NCBI GenBank assembly: GCA_963921825.1
Contig: OY997594.1
Location: 9,615,001-9,679,000, forward strand
Direction of reading: 5' to 3'
DNA: 64,000 nt
Source: Erodium maritimum
Lineage: Eukaryota > Streptophyta > Magnoliopsida > Geraniales > Geraniaceae
A program made the translations under genes and the position numbers. The notes under the pieces are model-generated. The model searched no databases, was not told the origin of the DNA, and was given only the letters and a program-made list of their open reading frames with translations. Of the stretch, positions 1-9,085 are shown one piece after another (positions within the stretch are counted from its first letter, which is position 1; each line of letters starts with the position of its first letter).

Positions 1-95
1 GCCCCAGTAGATCTCTTTACAAAAAACTCTGAGACAAGTAATTCATTGCAACCGGTTTTGAAAATGCCATAAAGGTGTATTGAAAAAAAGTAAAG
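1..95 (+). mobile_element. Possible tail of a copia pol gene (fossil)
   Basis: The first bases read as a short peptide containing DLFTK followed by about 16 residues. This resembles the end of the copia RNase H domain, where ADLFTK precedes the final helix. No LTR or polypurine tract could be placed after it, and the rest of any element lies outside the window. The match is short and the call is tentative. Confidence 0.25.
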
Positions 96-649
96 TATGA
101 CGAAACCAATGGTTGCTGCTCAAGGTGTAGTCTTCATGCTCTATTCGTTGTATTAAATCGAACATGCGATCATTGGTTTCAAGGGGAAGCAGAGCTCTGA
201 TCAGGTGGCGTTGAATATGGCACTCCACAGGATGCCAGAATCGAACATTGATTGATTATCCCTAACATGTTCCCCATTGGTCGCAGGAGACGTGGACACA
301 GAGCCCCACGCTGCCCCAATTGTTTCCCCAGTGGTTATAAACCCCCAACCTGTCAACGACAATAGTTCGTCGGAGAGCCCGATCTACAACTGCCTCCCAA
401 CATTGTATCAGTGGTCTTTTCGACCATATATGGTCTTCCGATTGTAGATCTGCGAGAGGAGAACGAGAATCGGGCGAGGGCAGAACTCGACCTCAGCGTC
501 TCTAGCGGCAGATGCATGGTGAGGCATGTTTTGTTGACGACGATGTTGTCGCCGAGGTTTACCCCCTCGTGCACGACCCTTGCCGAGGTTCACCACATCT
601 GGGTTCGATTTTTCAGGCGATGGAGAAGAGGAGCCAATGTCGAGGTTGA
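96..649. other. Unassigned sequence without a recognisable gene
   Basis: This stretch is moderately GC-rich in its second half (about 330-640), unlike the AT-rich DNA to its right. An open frame of 80 codons on + (411-653) overlaps frames on - of similar length, as expected from composition alone. No domain was recognised. It may be DNA carried inside the Mutator-like element whose right end lies at 960, but no left end was found. Confidence 0.3.
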
Positions 650-960
650 GTAAGTGTAAAGAGGGTGAGATTGAGAGGCTATGTATTTTACGGCGAGGAT
701 GATTGTTTTAGGGTGAAGGTAAGACTAAAGTTTAGGTATTTTATGGCGAGCATATGGAATGGTAGTTTTGGTATATTTTGAAAATACATGGTCATGTGCG
801 AACCACATGACTATTTTCCATCCAAAAATGGACGAAAAATTAAAAGTAAAATACCTAACGGTGGTTAAATTTTTGATAGAGTATTATATTACAAAAAAAT
901 TATGTCAAGGTATTATCTTAGAAAAAATTGTTTGATTGGGGATTATATTAAAATTTTCCC
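650..960. mobile_element. Right terminal region of a Mutator-like element
   Basis: The stretch ends in AAAATTTTCCC at 950-960, the same terminus as the complete element at 1082-2023. It also carries the same subterminal landmarks: a TTTCCATCC-like block, a CATGTGC/CACATG pair and a run of about 20-bp units mentioning a repeated 'TATTA' step. No matching left end or 9-bp duplication was found in the window, so it is probably a truncated or diverged copy of that family. Confidence 0.5.
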
Positions 961-1081
961 TTATATATTATACCACGTGACGAGGGAATTCAAAAGGTAA
1001 AATAATAAACGTAAATCATCGTATGGGTAAATATAAATATAACCGCAGACCACACAAACTCATATATAATCATAATTATAA

Positions 1082-1218
1082 GGGAAAATTTCAATTTAAT
1101 ACCCTGGCAAACATTTATTTGCAATATAATACCCTAGCTTGTTTTTTTTGCAATTTAATACCCTGGCAAACATTTATTTTCACTTTCATATCCAATCGTT
1201 AACTTTCCATCCAAAATG
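1082..1218 (+). repeat. Left inverted repeat of the 1082-2023 element
   Basis: Pairs with 1886-2023. It contains two copies of an AATACCCTGGCAAACATTTA-type block about 70 bp apart, followed by the CGTTAACTTTCCATCC subterminal block that recurs in other elements of this window. Confidence 0.88.
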
Positions 1219-1279
1219 GATGGAAAGTAGTCATGTGCTTTGCACATGACCTTGTTTTTTCAAAAAAATACCCAAAACA

Positions 1280-1850
1280 CCCTTCAATCTTTGATTTTTT
1301 TAAATATATAAAAACCGATTTTTTAAAAAATATTTTTTGAAATAAAATATAATTTTTTTGAAATATATAAAAATCTGTTTTTTAATATATAAAAAACTGA
1401 TTTTATTTTTTTTAAAAAAATAATTCTATTTTTTTTGAATTACATAAAAATATGATTTTTGAAATATATAAAAATTTATTTTTTTTAAATATATAAAAAG
1501 TGATTTAAAAAAAATATTTTTTGAAATAAAATCTAATTTTTTAAAATATATAAAAATCTGATTCTTATAATATAAAAAAACTGATTTTAATTATTCTTTT
1601 TTTGAAATAAATCTTCTTTTTTAATTATATAAAAATATTATTATGAAATATATAAAAATTTATTTTTTAAATATATAAAAACTGTTTTTAAAAAAAATAT
1701 TTTTTGAAATAAATCTGATTTTTTTAATTATATAAAAATATGATTTTTGAAATATATAAAAACTGATTTTTTAAATATTTTTTGAAATAAAATATAGTTC
1801 TTTGAAATATATAAAAAAAATCTGATTTTTTGTGGTAGGTTTTGAAAATA
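1280..1850. repeat. AT-rich degenerate tandem core of the MITE
   Basis: The interior is a chain of degenerate units of the form AAATATATAAAAACTGATTTTT, alternating with TTTTTTGAAATAAAATCTG, roughly 40-60 bp per unit. There is no open reading frame of note. It looks like internal tandem expansion, not captured gene sequence. Confidence 0.75.
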
Positions 1851-1885
1851 TGATTGGTCTCAAGGGGTATTTTGGACTTTTCATA

Positions 1886-2023
1886 CATTTTGGATGGAAA
1901 GTTAACGGTTGGGTATGAAAGTGAAAATAAATGTTTGTCAGGATATTAAATTGCAAAAAAAAACAAGCTAGGGTATTATATTGCAAATAAATGTTTGTCA
2001 GGGTATTAAATTAAAATTTTCCC
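1886..2023 (-). repeat. Right inverted repeat of the 1082-2023 element
   Basis: Reverse complement of 1082-1218 with only a few mismatches, mostly C/T changes. It is followed directly by the right copy of the 9-bp duplication. Confidence 0.88.
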
Positions 2024-2032
2024 TAATTATAA

Positions 2033-2423
2033 TATACGTAAAGCCGAATAATAAGTGAAATGGTGGGGTGACCAATATGTTCATAACCTCACATTAAGAT
2101 CAAACTCGTCGAGTAATCATAATATTTATAAGTATCAAGTTACAAACTTTATGTATGTGGTTTGTCTGGTGAGTTTAATAAAAAGTTACAAACTTTATGT
2201 GCGGTGTTTGTATTTGACTTTATGTACATATTTTACGTGTTTGGATTTAATCTACTCGTATTCTTTTGAGTGGTGTTTGGGTTTAAGTAATTATTTGGGC
2301 AGTAAGTAATTAGGCTTCGGGCAATACGTATTTTAGGTAATTAATTAGGCAATGGTAAATAAAAGCATTAGGTAGCTTAGGCAGCAATTAAATTTCTTAC
2401 GGTGCTTAGGATAGTCTACACCC
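2033..2423. other. AT-rich spacer, nothing recognised
   Basis: AT-rich DNA lies between the MITE and the poly(A) end of the next element. Open frames here are short and lack recognisable domains. Confidence 0.5.
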
Positions 2424-4435
2424 TTTTTTTTAAACGAAAAGTGTAGTATTATAAATGAGATATCAAAACATCGAAATACGTCACATAACATACTCTCTGG
2501 ACACTAAAAAGATCAGGAAAAAAAGAACAAAGGTTTACTGATCTTTGTAGTATTAAAACCGTCACAGACGGTATTTGGATGCCATATAGGCAATGATAGA
2601 ATATTGGGATGAGAAGGTGGTACTAGAATTATTGGTCCAAAAACTGGCCAAAGACTTCAACAGTAATGGTGGGAGGCAAAACATCGACCAGGGACCCCTC
2701 CCAGGGCCAGTCCTTGTTGCTCAGGTGGTCTAACATCCCTCCTGGCGGGGCTGTTTACCACCCCTCGCCTGATCATTCCGACGCTCTCCAGCTGCTGACC
2801 TCTTGAGAACTCTACTCGCAGCAGCTTCCACATCTCCAGTCTCCCTAGAAATGGGTGCTGGAACTATAGGGAACGACCCCTAAGGAGCAGACCGGTCACC
2901 AACCGGGTGCTAACCCGAACTGTAGTACGGTTAGGTACAGTGCTCGGGGAAACCCGGGGACTCCTATTCAAACATAACGAGTCCTTAGGTACAATGCTCG
3001 AGGAGACGTTCCCGGAGCCTAGCAGTGCAGATGGCTGGGCAGACTCATTACAGTCCGTTGCATACGTCTTCACCTGCTTTTCCCTATGATATTCCAGAAG
3101 AGAGGATTCAAACCATGAGGTGCCTCGGACTTCCCATGCACAGTCCTCGACGATATGCCCAAGCCTCCTACAGTTGTAATAGAAAATGAGGAGCTTGATG
3201 TAAGTCAGCTCGATCTTAACCGGGTCCGGGAACTCCTTGAAACGAAGGACCATACCTCGTCGGAGTGGTCACTCGATGAGGTGCTAGAAGCGGATCCTAA
3301 CAGTGCCCCCCAACACATCCCTCACTGGTCGCTCGGGACGTCCACACAAGTACCCATCGCGTCCCCAATGGACATCTCCGTCGCCTTCGTCCAGACCAAA
3401 GGTGGCATATCTCGGGCGCAGGGATCCAGGTCCCCAAGAAGCAGGGCCCGCCCATTGAAGCACCATGGTTCATTACCTCGAACCCATGCACGTTCTTTCG
3501 ATGACAAAAAGTAGAAACCAAAGAGATCTGGTCCCAACTCCTTAACGATGAGACCCTTCGTAGCTCGCCCCCACGCGATGGTGATGATTCGAAGCAGAGT
3601 CTCATTCCCAGGAGATGTCGGTGACTAGAGCTTGCCCATTTTTGCTTGGCAATAGACGTGGAGATGGCCGGAGAGAACAACACGATGACCTTAACCTCCT
3701 CCTCGTCCTCTATCGAACATGAAGACAAAACATCCTACAGAGCCGCCAGAGAGGCATGGAGGTCCAGACCCAATTCAAAAGGGGTCAACGAAGCCTCAGG
3801 CAGACCTAGGCTCGACGCCCGACCCCGGCACATCCCTCCCGGGATCGAAAGGCCAACGAGGATGAGGGGGATACAATCCTTATTAGGGAGACAACGACCA
3901 ACCCTAGAGCTTCCACCTCCGTCCGAGGAAGGTCCTCTATTGACGCCTTTTCTTTCACTGATCCCGTTGTAGGGGGACAACCATAGAGGCACAGAAAGGA
4001 GACAGTGATGAGGCTTGTTGGAGAACCTAGACTACAACCCTAGGAGTCGCGTCGCCAAGAACGGATGGAGTCAGAACCAGGGGCGGAGTACCTGTCAGTT
4101 TAGGGTTGAGTGGAGGCGAAGGCAGGGCCAGACACGACGCAGGAGGAGGCGACCGCAGATTGCTTGGAGATGAAGCAACGTCGGCCCGCCTAGTTGAACG
4201 TCCCCGCCTCGGTATCGACGTAGGCGGAGGGGAGATTACCCCCATGGAGAAGGGAACCAACTTGGACGAGAGGACCGGGAGCATCTCTGGTACAAGGGGA
4301 GAGGGAAGTAAGGAGGAAGCACTTGAACCGAGTGGTTTCGGTCCTCTCCTTCGATGTGTCTTATTCCCAGCACCAGGCGCGGTCTGCGAGGGATTGGACT
4401 TCATTGCGCTTGTGACCACATGGACGTCACGGGCC
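2424..4435 (-). mobile_element. LINE-like element with ORF1 only (copy 1)
   Basis: Read on the minus strand, this starts near 4435 with a Pro/Ser/Arg-rich N-terminal coding region. It continues through a DUF4283-like domain and a CCHC-type zinc knuckle, and ends in a 440-bp 3' region closed by an oligo(A) run (T-run on + at about 2424-2432). No endonuclease or reverse transcriptase lies between the knuckle and the tail, so it encodes only an L1-type ORF1. A second copy (33961-44211) shares both its 5' coding segment and its 3' region. The left edge is firm; the right edge against the Harbinger ORF1 is approximate. An imperfect GTCTAC-containing match at about 2413-2422 and 4469-4477 could be its target duplication. 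Confidence 0.65.
2864..3728 (-). pseudogene. LINE ORF1: DUF4283-like domain plus zinc knuckle, frameshifted
   Basis: The segment around 3537-3322 reads GPDLFGFYFLSSKERAWV and continues through PWCFNGRALLL. This is the core of DUF4283, a nucleic-acid-binding domain of plant L1 ORF1 proteins and related host proteins. Downstream, in a different frame, 3253-2864 encodes FKEFPDPVKIELTYIKLLIF, then YNCRRLGHIVEDC. The latter is a CX2-type knuckle whose first cysteine is replaced by tyrosine. The two domains lie in different frames, so at least one frameshift separates them and this copy cannot make a complete protein. ORF1 proteins bind the element's own RNA. The acidic stretch SSCSIEDEEE near 3728 is conserved in copy 2 (SSCSLDEDEE). 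Confidence 0.65.
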
Positions 4436-4439
4436 TCAG

Positions 4440-5460
4440 GCGTAACAATCCTACAATCAACTATTACGTCTACCCCGGTAATAGTGAATACTACCAACAA
4501 CACATCGGTGGCAATAGTGGCACCCGAATGTCGTTTACCTTATCATCTGTTGGCCCGAGACAACGGAGCAAGCCGGTCTCCAAAAAGAGAATCAACCCCC
4601 CCCCCCCCCCCGAGGTGTACATGCTCCTGATAAAAGGCTAGCTACGCATAACCAAAAATTCAATCAAGGGCAACTCCCAAGATGGGAACACGTTCTGGGG
4701 CACCGTTACAAAACGATTCGTTAAAGATGGGATTTTCAACTCGTCATATTTTGGATGGCAAGCCGTCAATTGGATCAAACATGCTCCTAGAGTGAGGAGG
4801 TACCTCAACCTCTTGAAGAAGGAGAAGGATCTAGATCACAATGGATAGGACGACAAAAAGTACAGAGAGAGGGTCGATGAGATCTATCTAAAGACGGCGA
4901 GGGACGGTGAACCAAATCATTTCAACCTCCACCATTTGATCGGGCCGTTCGAAAATGAGGAGAAGTTCTAGGCAGAGGAAGGCATGATCGGGGTTCTACG
5001 ACGACGATTGGACAAGGTCGATAGTTACAACTCAACCCTACCCACTTCACTTCCCACCGATGATGACAATGTTACAGCTCTCGGTGGTGACTCCCAACCT
5101 GGTGGGGGATCTTCCGATCTGATCGAGGGCCCAAGTGCCCCAATTGCCCCTCAACGTGTATAAGAGCGCCCAATTGGTAATAAGGCCGCGAAGAGGAAGT
5201 GGAAGGGTGTCGTAGACCGAGCAGTTGCCATCGCCCAAATAGACAACGCAAGGTGTGAGAAGGCAAAGCTTGTATGCGCTCTCAACGAGAAAATCGAGAA
5301 ATACTGTTTTAAAATTCAAGAAATGCAGAGCGTCGACGTGGAGGACTTGACCGAGGAGCAAAAGGTCAATCATGCGAGAATGTTGTCTGTATGATTCTCA
5401 CAAATTGAGAATTTCCAAAAACAAATTGACGCCCTCAAAATTAAAATTGTAATACTTTTT
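4440..5460 (+). pseudogene. PIF/Harbinger ORF1 (SANT/Myb-like, NAM-associated) remnant
   Basis: The + strand encodes, in one main frame with several stops, IKGNSQDGNTFWGTVTKRF and then WQAVNWIKHAPRVRRYLNL. Further along are DDKKYRERVDEIYLKTARDG, NHFNLHHLIGPFENEEKF and a C-terminal coiled segment near ALNEKIEKYCFKIQEMQ. This is the layout of plant PIF/Harbinger ORF1 proteins, a trihelix/SANT DNA-binding module followed by a 'no apical meristem-associated' C-terminal domain; they help bring the transposase to the element ends. In-frame stops at about 4639, 4846 and 4969 and others show it is dead. A poly(C) tract (about 4597-4611) lies inside the N-terminal part. The 5' end is lost or obscured where it meets the LINE-like element. 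Confidence 0.7.
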
Positions 5461-5785
5461 TTTATTATGAATGAATGTATTATTTGGTTTTTATTGATTT
5501 TTTTATTAATTACAAGTCCAAGTTTAATTTGTATTTTAGTTAATTAATTAATATAATTTTTAATATTACTTAGTATTTAATGTTTTAAATCTGAATTTAA
5601 TAAATTTAACAAAAGTATAATGAATTATCCAATCAGAATCCACTCAGTACTTCTCCAAACTATAATCCCCATATATGATCCCCTTATTATAGAACCACCT
5701 CATTTTTAGGGGTTCACATCCACAAATCATCATAGTAACCACTGATCATCCCCATATGTTAATCCCTTTGATGTACATGCTCTAA
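5461..5785 (+). mobile_element. 3' noncoding end of the first Harbinger copy
   Basis: AT-rich DNA leads from the ORF1 remnant to ATGTACATGCTC ending at 5782, followed by TAA (5783-5785). The end, reversed, is GAGCATGTACATC; the right end of the neighbouring element, reversed, is GAGCATGTACAAC. TAA is the expected 3-bp Harbinger target site. No matching left end was found. Confidence 0.65.
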
Positions 5786-5839
5786 GGTCCACAATGTTAT
5801 GTGGTGTGGTGAGCCATATCTTAGAGCAAGGACAACGGG

Positions 5840-5975
5840 TCGCGCCCGCTCCCCGCCCCGCGCGCGCCGGGAACGCTCCCCGCCGGCCGGTCCGCTACAG
5901 ATGCAAAAATTCGCGTTCCCGCTCCCCATTTTGCGCTCCCGCTCCCCGATCTCCGGCTCCCGCTCCCCGATGACT
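5840..5975 (+). repeat. GC-rich left subterminal repeats of the Harbinger element
   Basis: Several units of CGCTCCC(C)G occur in about 135 bp, for example TTGCGCTCCCGCTCCCCGAT at about 5929. They are dense in CpG. Such subterminal repeats are commonly where Harbinger ORF1/transposase complexes bind; that role is inferred here. Confidence 0.6.
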
Positions 5976-6110
5976 GGCCGAGCGCGCTGGACGCGCCCTC
6001 GCGCCCTGGCCTGCGCTGGCAGCTCCTGGTGGCGCCACGTGTCCCGACCGTTGGCAACGGTCACTCCAACGACTATTTTTTTTAATTCAAAAATCAGATA
6101 AAATTATCCC

Positions 6111-6117
6111 TATAAAT
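6111..6117 (+). promoter_or_regulatory. TATA box of the transposase gene
   Basis: TATAAAT lies 83 bp upstream of the ATG at 6200, in a pyrimidine-rich leader (TTCTCATTTTTGTCACACC). The spacing fits a short 5' untranslated region. Confidence 0.6.
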
Positions 6118-6199
6118 ACCCAACCCCATTTCTCATTTTTGTCACACCATTCTCTATTTTCACTCTTTCATTCTCACTTCCTACTCGTTATTTTCGAAA

Positions 6200-7462
6200 A
6201 TGTCCGACGACGAGGTTATGTCCGACGCTGAGGAGATGACGTACGAGGAGCTGGCTCCCCGGATGCCGACGCATGCGGAGATGGCAGCCCAACTACCGAC
6301 ATATGAGGAGATGGCAGCCCAAATGCAGCCAGCTGTGCGACGTTTCCGACGGATGATGGAGAGGCAGATGCAGGCAGTAATGCCAAGGGTCCAGAGGGCC
6401 ATCCGTGGGGAACCAATGCGCCGAGAGATTAACAGAAATCGTGCGGAAGCCCACATCCAATTGATGGAGAACTATTTTGACGAACAACCCCTATATGGCC
6501 CTGAAATGTTCATGCGTCGGTTCCGTATGTGCAGACCACCTTTCCAACGGATTATGAACGCGGTGAAGGCTCACGAACCTTACTTCATTGGATGGAGGCC
6601 TGACGGTGCCTCACGGCCGGGCTTATCAACGGAGCAGAAGTGCACCGCCGCTATACGGATGCTTGTGTATGGGTCCTCAGCCGATTCATTGGATGAAACT
6701 CTGCGCATTGGGGTAAGCACCATACTTGAATGTTTAAGTAAGTTTTGCAAGGCCGTCATTGAGGTATTCGGAGCCGAGTATCAGCGTACACCCACACCGG
6801 CTGACATGGACCGCTTACTCCGAGAAGGGTACAACCGAGGGTTTCCCGGAATGGCGGGAAGTCTTGACTGTATGCATTGGAAGTGGAAGAACTGCCCAAC
6901 CGAAGCGCAGGGAGCACATGGACGGGGAAGTCACCACGGGGAAAAGACGATTATGCTTAAAGCTGTAGCGTCCCGTGATTTATGGATTTGGCATGCATTT
7001 TTCGGGATGGCTGGATCGAACAACGACATCAACGTCCTCAACCACAGCCACTTATTCCAAGACGCTTACTACGGCCAAGAACTTGCTGTTGAGTACTACA
7101 TCAACGACCATCGGTACGACCGACCTTATTACTTGGTGGACGGCATTTACCCAGCATGGGCACGGTTCGTGAAGACTATTCGGCATCCCTACGAGCTCAG
7201 AGAGAAGTTGTTTGCTAGATGCCAAGAAGGTGCTCGGAAAGATATTGAAAGGGCTTTTGGAGTACTTCAAGCAAGGTGGCACATCATTTCCCGTCCCGCT
7301 CGTAGTTGGAGCAAACACACTTTGGCTGATATCATGCACACTTGCATAATTCTACACAACATGATTGTAGAGGATGAGCGCGACCGGTACGAGTATGGGG
7401 AGGAGGAGTTGTTGTGGGCGCAACCTCCAGAAATGCCGAATTGGACACCACCGGAACGATGA
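6200..7462 (+). CDS. PIF/Harbinger DDE transposase (DDE_4 type), C-terminal stop
   Basis: A 420-codon open frame encodes a Harbinger-type transposase, which cuts and joins element ends in the nucleus. Family landmarks appear in order: PPFQRIMNAVKAHEPYFIG, the first catalytic region SLDCMHWKWKNCP (D223), GSNNDINVLNHS (D276), YYLVDGIYPAW (D314) and KDIERAFGVLQARWHII (E350), then HNMIVEDERD. The acidic N-terminus holds a near-duplicate pair (MPTHAEMAAQ / LPTYEEMAAQ). The frame closes at a TGA (7460-7462). The same frame then stays open for 49 more codons to a TAG ending at 7612, encoding HHQLQQDLMEHLWDRFGAG, which resembles the usual C-terminus of this family. The stop therefore looks recent and trims the tail while leaving the catalytic core whole. 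Confidence 0.9.
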   Translation: MSDDEVMSDAEEMTYEELAPRMPTHAEMAAQLPTYEEMAAQMQPAVRRFRRMMERQMQAVMPRVQRAIRGEPMRREINRNRAEAHIQLMENYFDEQPLYGPEMFMRRFRMCRPPFQRIMNAVKAHEPYFIGWRPDGASRPGLSTEQKCTAAIRMLVYGSSADSLDETLRIGVSTILECLSKFCKAVIEVFGAEYQRTPTPADMDRLLREGYNRGFPGMAGSLDCMHWKWKNCPTEAQGAHGRGSHHGEKTIMLKAVASRDLWIWHAFFGMAGSNNDINVLNHSHLFQDAYYGQELAVEYYINDHRYDRPYYLVDGIYPAWARFVKTIRHPYELREKLFARCQEGARKDIERAFGVLQARWHIISRPARSWSKHTLADIMHTCIILHNMIVEDERDRYEYGEEELLWAQPPEMPNWTPPER

Positions 7463-7612
7463 CACCACGGACCAGGGCCATTGCCATACCAACAACGAAT
7501 GGATGCTCAACAAAGTGTCATAAATCCTGAGATCCACCATCAACTACAACAAGATCTTATGGAGCACTTATGGGATCGCTTTGGAGCTGGTTTCCATGAC
7601 GACGACGAGTAG
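7463..7612 (+). pseudogene. Untranslated C-terminal extension of the transposase
   Basis: In-frame continuation after the TGA at 7460-7462. It contains NPEIHHQLQQDLMEHLWDRF and ends DDDE before TAG. Plant PIF/Harbinger proteins commonly end in a segment of the QL..DL.EHLW type, so this was probably coding until the stop arose. Confidence 0.7.
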
Positions 7613-7804
7613 TCGTTTGTGCTCTTGGAGTTGGTTTGTTTTGGGTTGTATTAAAAGGGGTTGAATAAAGTTAGAAGTTCATTTATATTCGTGTTGAATT
7701 TATTAATTATTGATTGTCATTAATTATTGCTTTCCAAAATTGTTTAAATTATGACTAAATTAAACGGTTTCTGATAACGGATTAAATAAAACAGGAAAAT
7801 ATCA

Positions 7805-7960
7805 AATAATAATCCAGTCAGCACTGTTCTGCACTCCCAGGACCTCAAGGTCCTTTCTGTTGCAAAACAACCACTTTTCTACACTCCCACTCCCTGACTT
7901 TTGTCCAGTCAGCACAAGGTCTGCACTCCCACTCCCTGACCAAGGTCCTTTCTGTTGTAC
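7805..7960 (+). repeat. Right subterminal repeats of the Harbinger element
   Basis: Two copies of CTGCACTCCCACTCCCTGAC-like units, plus repeats of CAAGGTCCTTTCTGTTG (two copies) and CCAGTCAGCAC (two copies), lie within 160 bp of the right end. They are in the same orientation as the left-end GC-rich units. Confidence 0.7.
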
Positions 7961-7969
7961 ATGCTCTTA

Positions 7970-8159
7970 TGACAGTAAGATCATCTTCTAAAAATTCATC
8001 ACATATGACATAATATTTATAAATTTCAGTATTAGAGAACAACTAGGTGTTTCTCTCTCTTCTTCTCTTTCATAGCTTCCTCAATCGCCATAACCCAGCA
8101 GAAACTATCTCCTCCAATACTTCAAGCTCCTACATCTCGGCAAGATAATTGCAATCACA
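7970..8159. other. Spacer between Harbinger element and glutaredoxin fragment
   Basis: AT-rich at first, then a TC-rich stretch (TCTCTCTCTTCTTCTCTTTC near 8052) that looks like a plant 5' untranslated leader. It may be the leader of the glutaredoxin fragment that follows. Confidence 0.4.
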
Positions 8160-8700
8160 CACTACTATCACATCATACTTTCACTGTTGATTCAGAGATG
8201 ACTAGCATTGCGACAAGGTCATTAGACAATTTACTTTCAAATGGAGTTTTAGGTTTGCCCCCCATTCGAGTATAATTTTCTCTGGATCGTTCTACCACTA
8301 TAGGATGAAGTACTCAAGTAGTGTGTCAAATTATCCCGGCACACATGAAGACTTCATGCCCATAAACAAGGTTGAGAATTTTAGCATTTCCTTGAAAGAT
8401 GTCGTTGAGCAGGATGTTAAGGAAACCCCTGTGATGCTTTACATGAAAGGAATGCCATATTTTCCTCAATGTGGATTCAGCTCTTTGGTTGTTAGAAACA
8501 TTTTGGAGAATCCTAGTCTGAAAAATGTCGTCAAGGCCTTCAGCCATGCACTATGCATCAGAACAATGAACTGAACTAAAAGCTCAATATAATAGTTGAA
8601 AGCCCAAGTTTTAACACATGTCCTTAGATAAACCTGTTTACTGCAGGTGAATTATTTGGAAGAGGGGATAAACCTATTGAGAAGAGATAAAAAAGCTGGT
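8160..8700 (+). pseudogene. Fragment of a mitochondrial-type monothiol glutaredoxin (GRXS15-like)
   Basis: The frame from 8305 encodes GTHEDFMPINKVENFSISLK, DVVEQDVKETPVMLYMKGMP and PQCGFSS. This is the CGFS active site and N-terminal half of class II monothiol glutaredoxins, iron-sulfur carriers of mitochondria. After VVR the frame jumps directly to NILENPSLKNVVKAFSH, so about 11 residues that normally form a VLK..NVPISA-type segment are missing. The expected WPTFPQ that follows FSH is lost, and the frame stops at 8574. A later CTGCAG|GTGAATTATTTGG at about 8642 resembles the acceptor of the exon coding GEFIGG, which suggests intron sequence is retained and the copy arose by DNA duplication. 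Upstream residues 8224-8300 could be a damaged transit peptide. No function is expected. Confidence 0.72.
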
Positions 8701-9005
8701 CTATTTTGGATATATTCAAATTTTTGATAAAAAATTAGAAAAATTTGTAGATAATAGCGTATAAACTTCTGTAGGAGATGTATCAAGCTCTGAGACCTTA
8801 TTAGAGAACCAATTCAAACAAAAACTCAAACCAATAATTGAAGGTTCAAATATAATTATATTTTAACATTCACGATCAACACATTTATTGTGTGAGTTGA
8901 TATGTAGGAATTTGAGGACATGCGAGAAAATCAAACAAAACTTACCAAAGATAGTGGTTGAATGTGGACCCGTAATTGTTCATAGGAGCTGTATGCGACC
9001 ACTTC

Positions 9006-9013
9006 TATATAAA
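9006..9013 (+). promoter_or_regulatory. TATA box of the first MLP gene
   Basis: TATATAAA lies 73 bp upstream of the ATG at 9086. A transcription start about 30 bp downstream would give a leader of roughly 50 nt. Confidence 0.65.
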
Positions 9014-9085
9014 GGAGTTGGGAGCCAAGCAATTTTCTTCCACACCCAAGTTAGCAGCTCCTTGCTCCAAAGAAAATCAAAAGAT

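Larger units (their letters stand above)
1082..2023. mobile_element. Mutator-like MITE with 9-bp target duplication
   Basis: The element begins GGGAAAATTT and ends AAATTTTCCC. It is flanked on both sides by the identical 9-bp sequence TAATTATAA (1073-1081 and 2024-2032), the length made by Mutator-superfamily transposases. Its inverted ends match over about 137 bp (1082-1218 against 1886-2023) at roughly 95% by eye. The ends contain a twice-repeated block built around AATACCCTGGCAAACATTTA, and further in lie TTTCCATCC and CATGTGC/GCACATG. There is no coding capacity: the middle is A/T-rich repeat. The exact duplication and well-matched ends suggest a fairly recent insertion. Confidence 0.9.
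5824..7966 (+). mobile_element. PIF/Harbinger element with transposase, TTA duplication
   Basis: The element runs from GAGCAAGGACAACGGG (5824) to CTGTTGTACATGCTC (7966). The ends form an imperfect inverted repeat of about 15 bp (GAGCA.G.ACAAC.G), and TTA flanks both sides (5821-5823 and 7967-7969), the classic PIF/Harbinger target. It holds one gene, the DDE transposase, with its own TATA box. The partner ORF1 is absent inside these borders, so it would need ORF1 supplied by another copy. Direct repeats related to CGCTCCCGCTCCCC lie near both ends: GC-rich on the left, and in a G-to-A changed form (GCACTCCCACTCCCTG) on the right. Confidence 0.88.

Noticed and set aside
5799-6101. Arg/Pro-rich frames on both strands near the Harbinger left end
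   Set aside because: They are translations of the GC-rich subterminal repeats upstream of the transposase TATA box.
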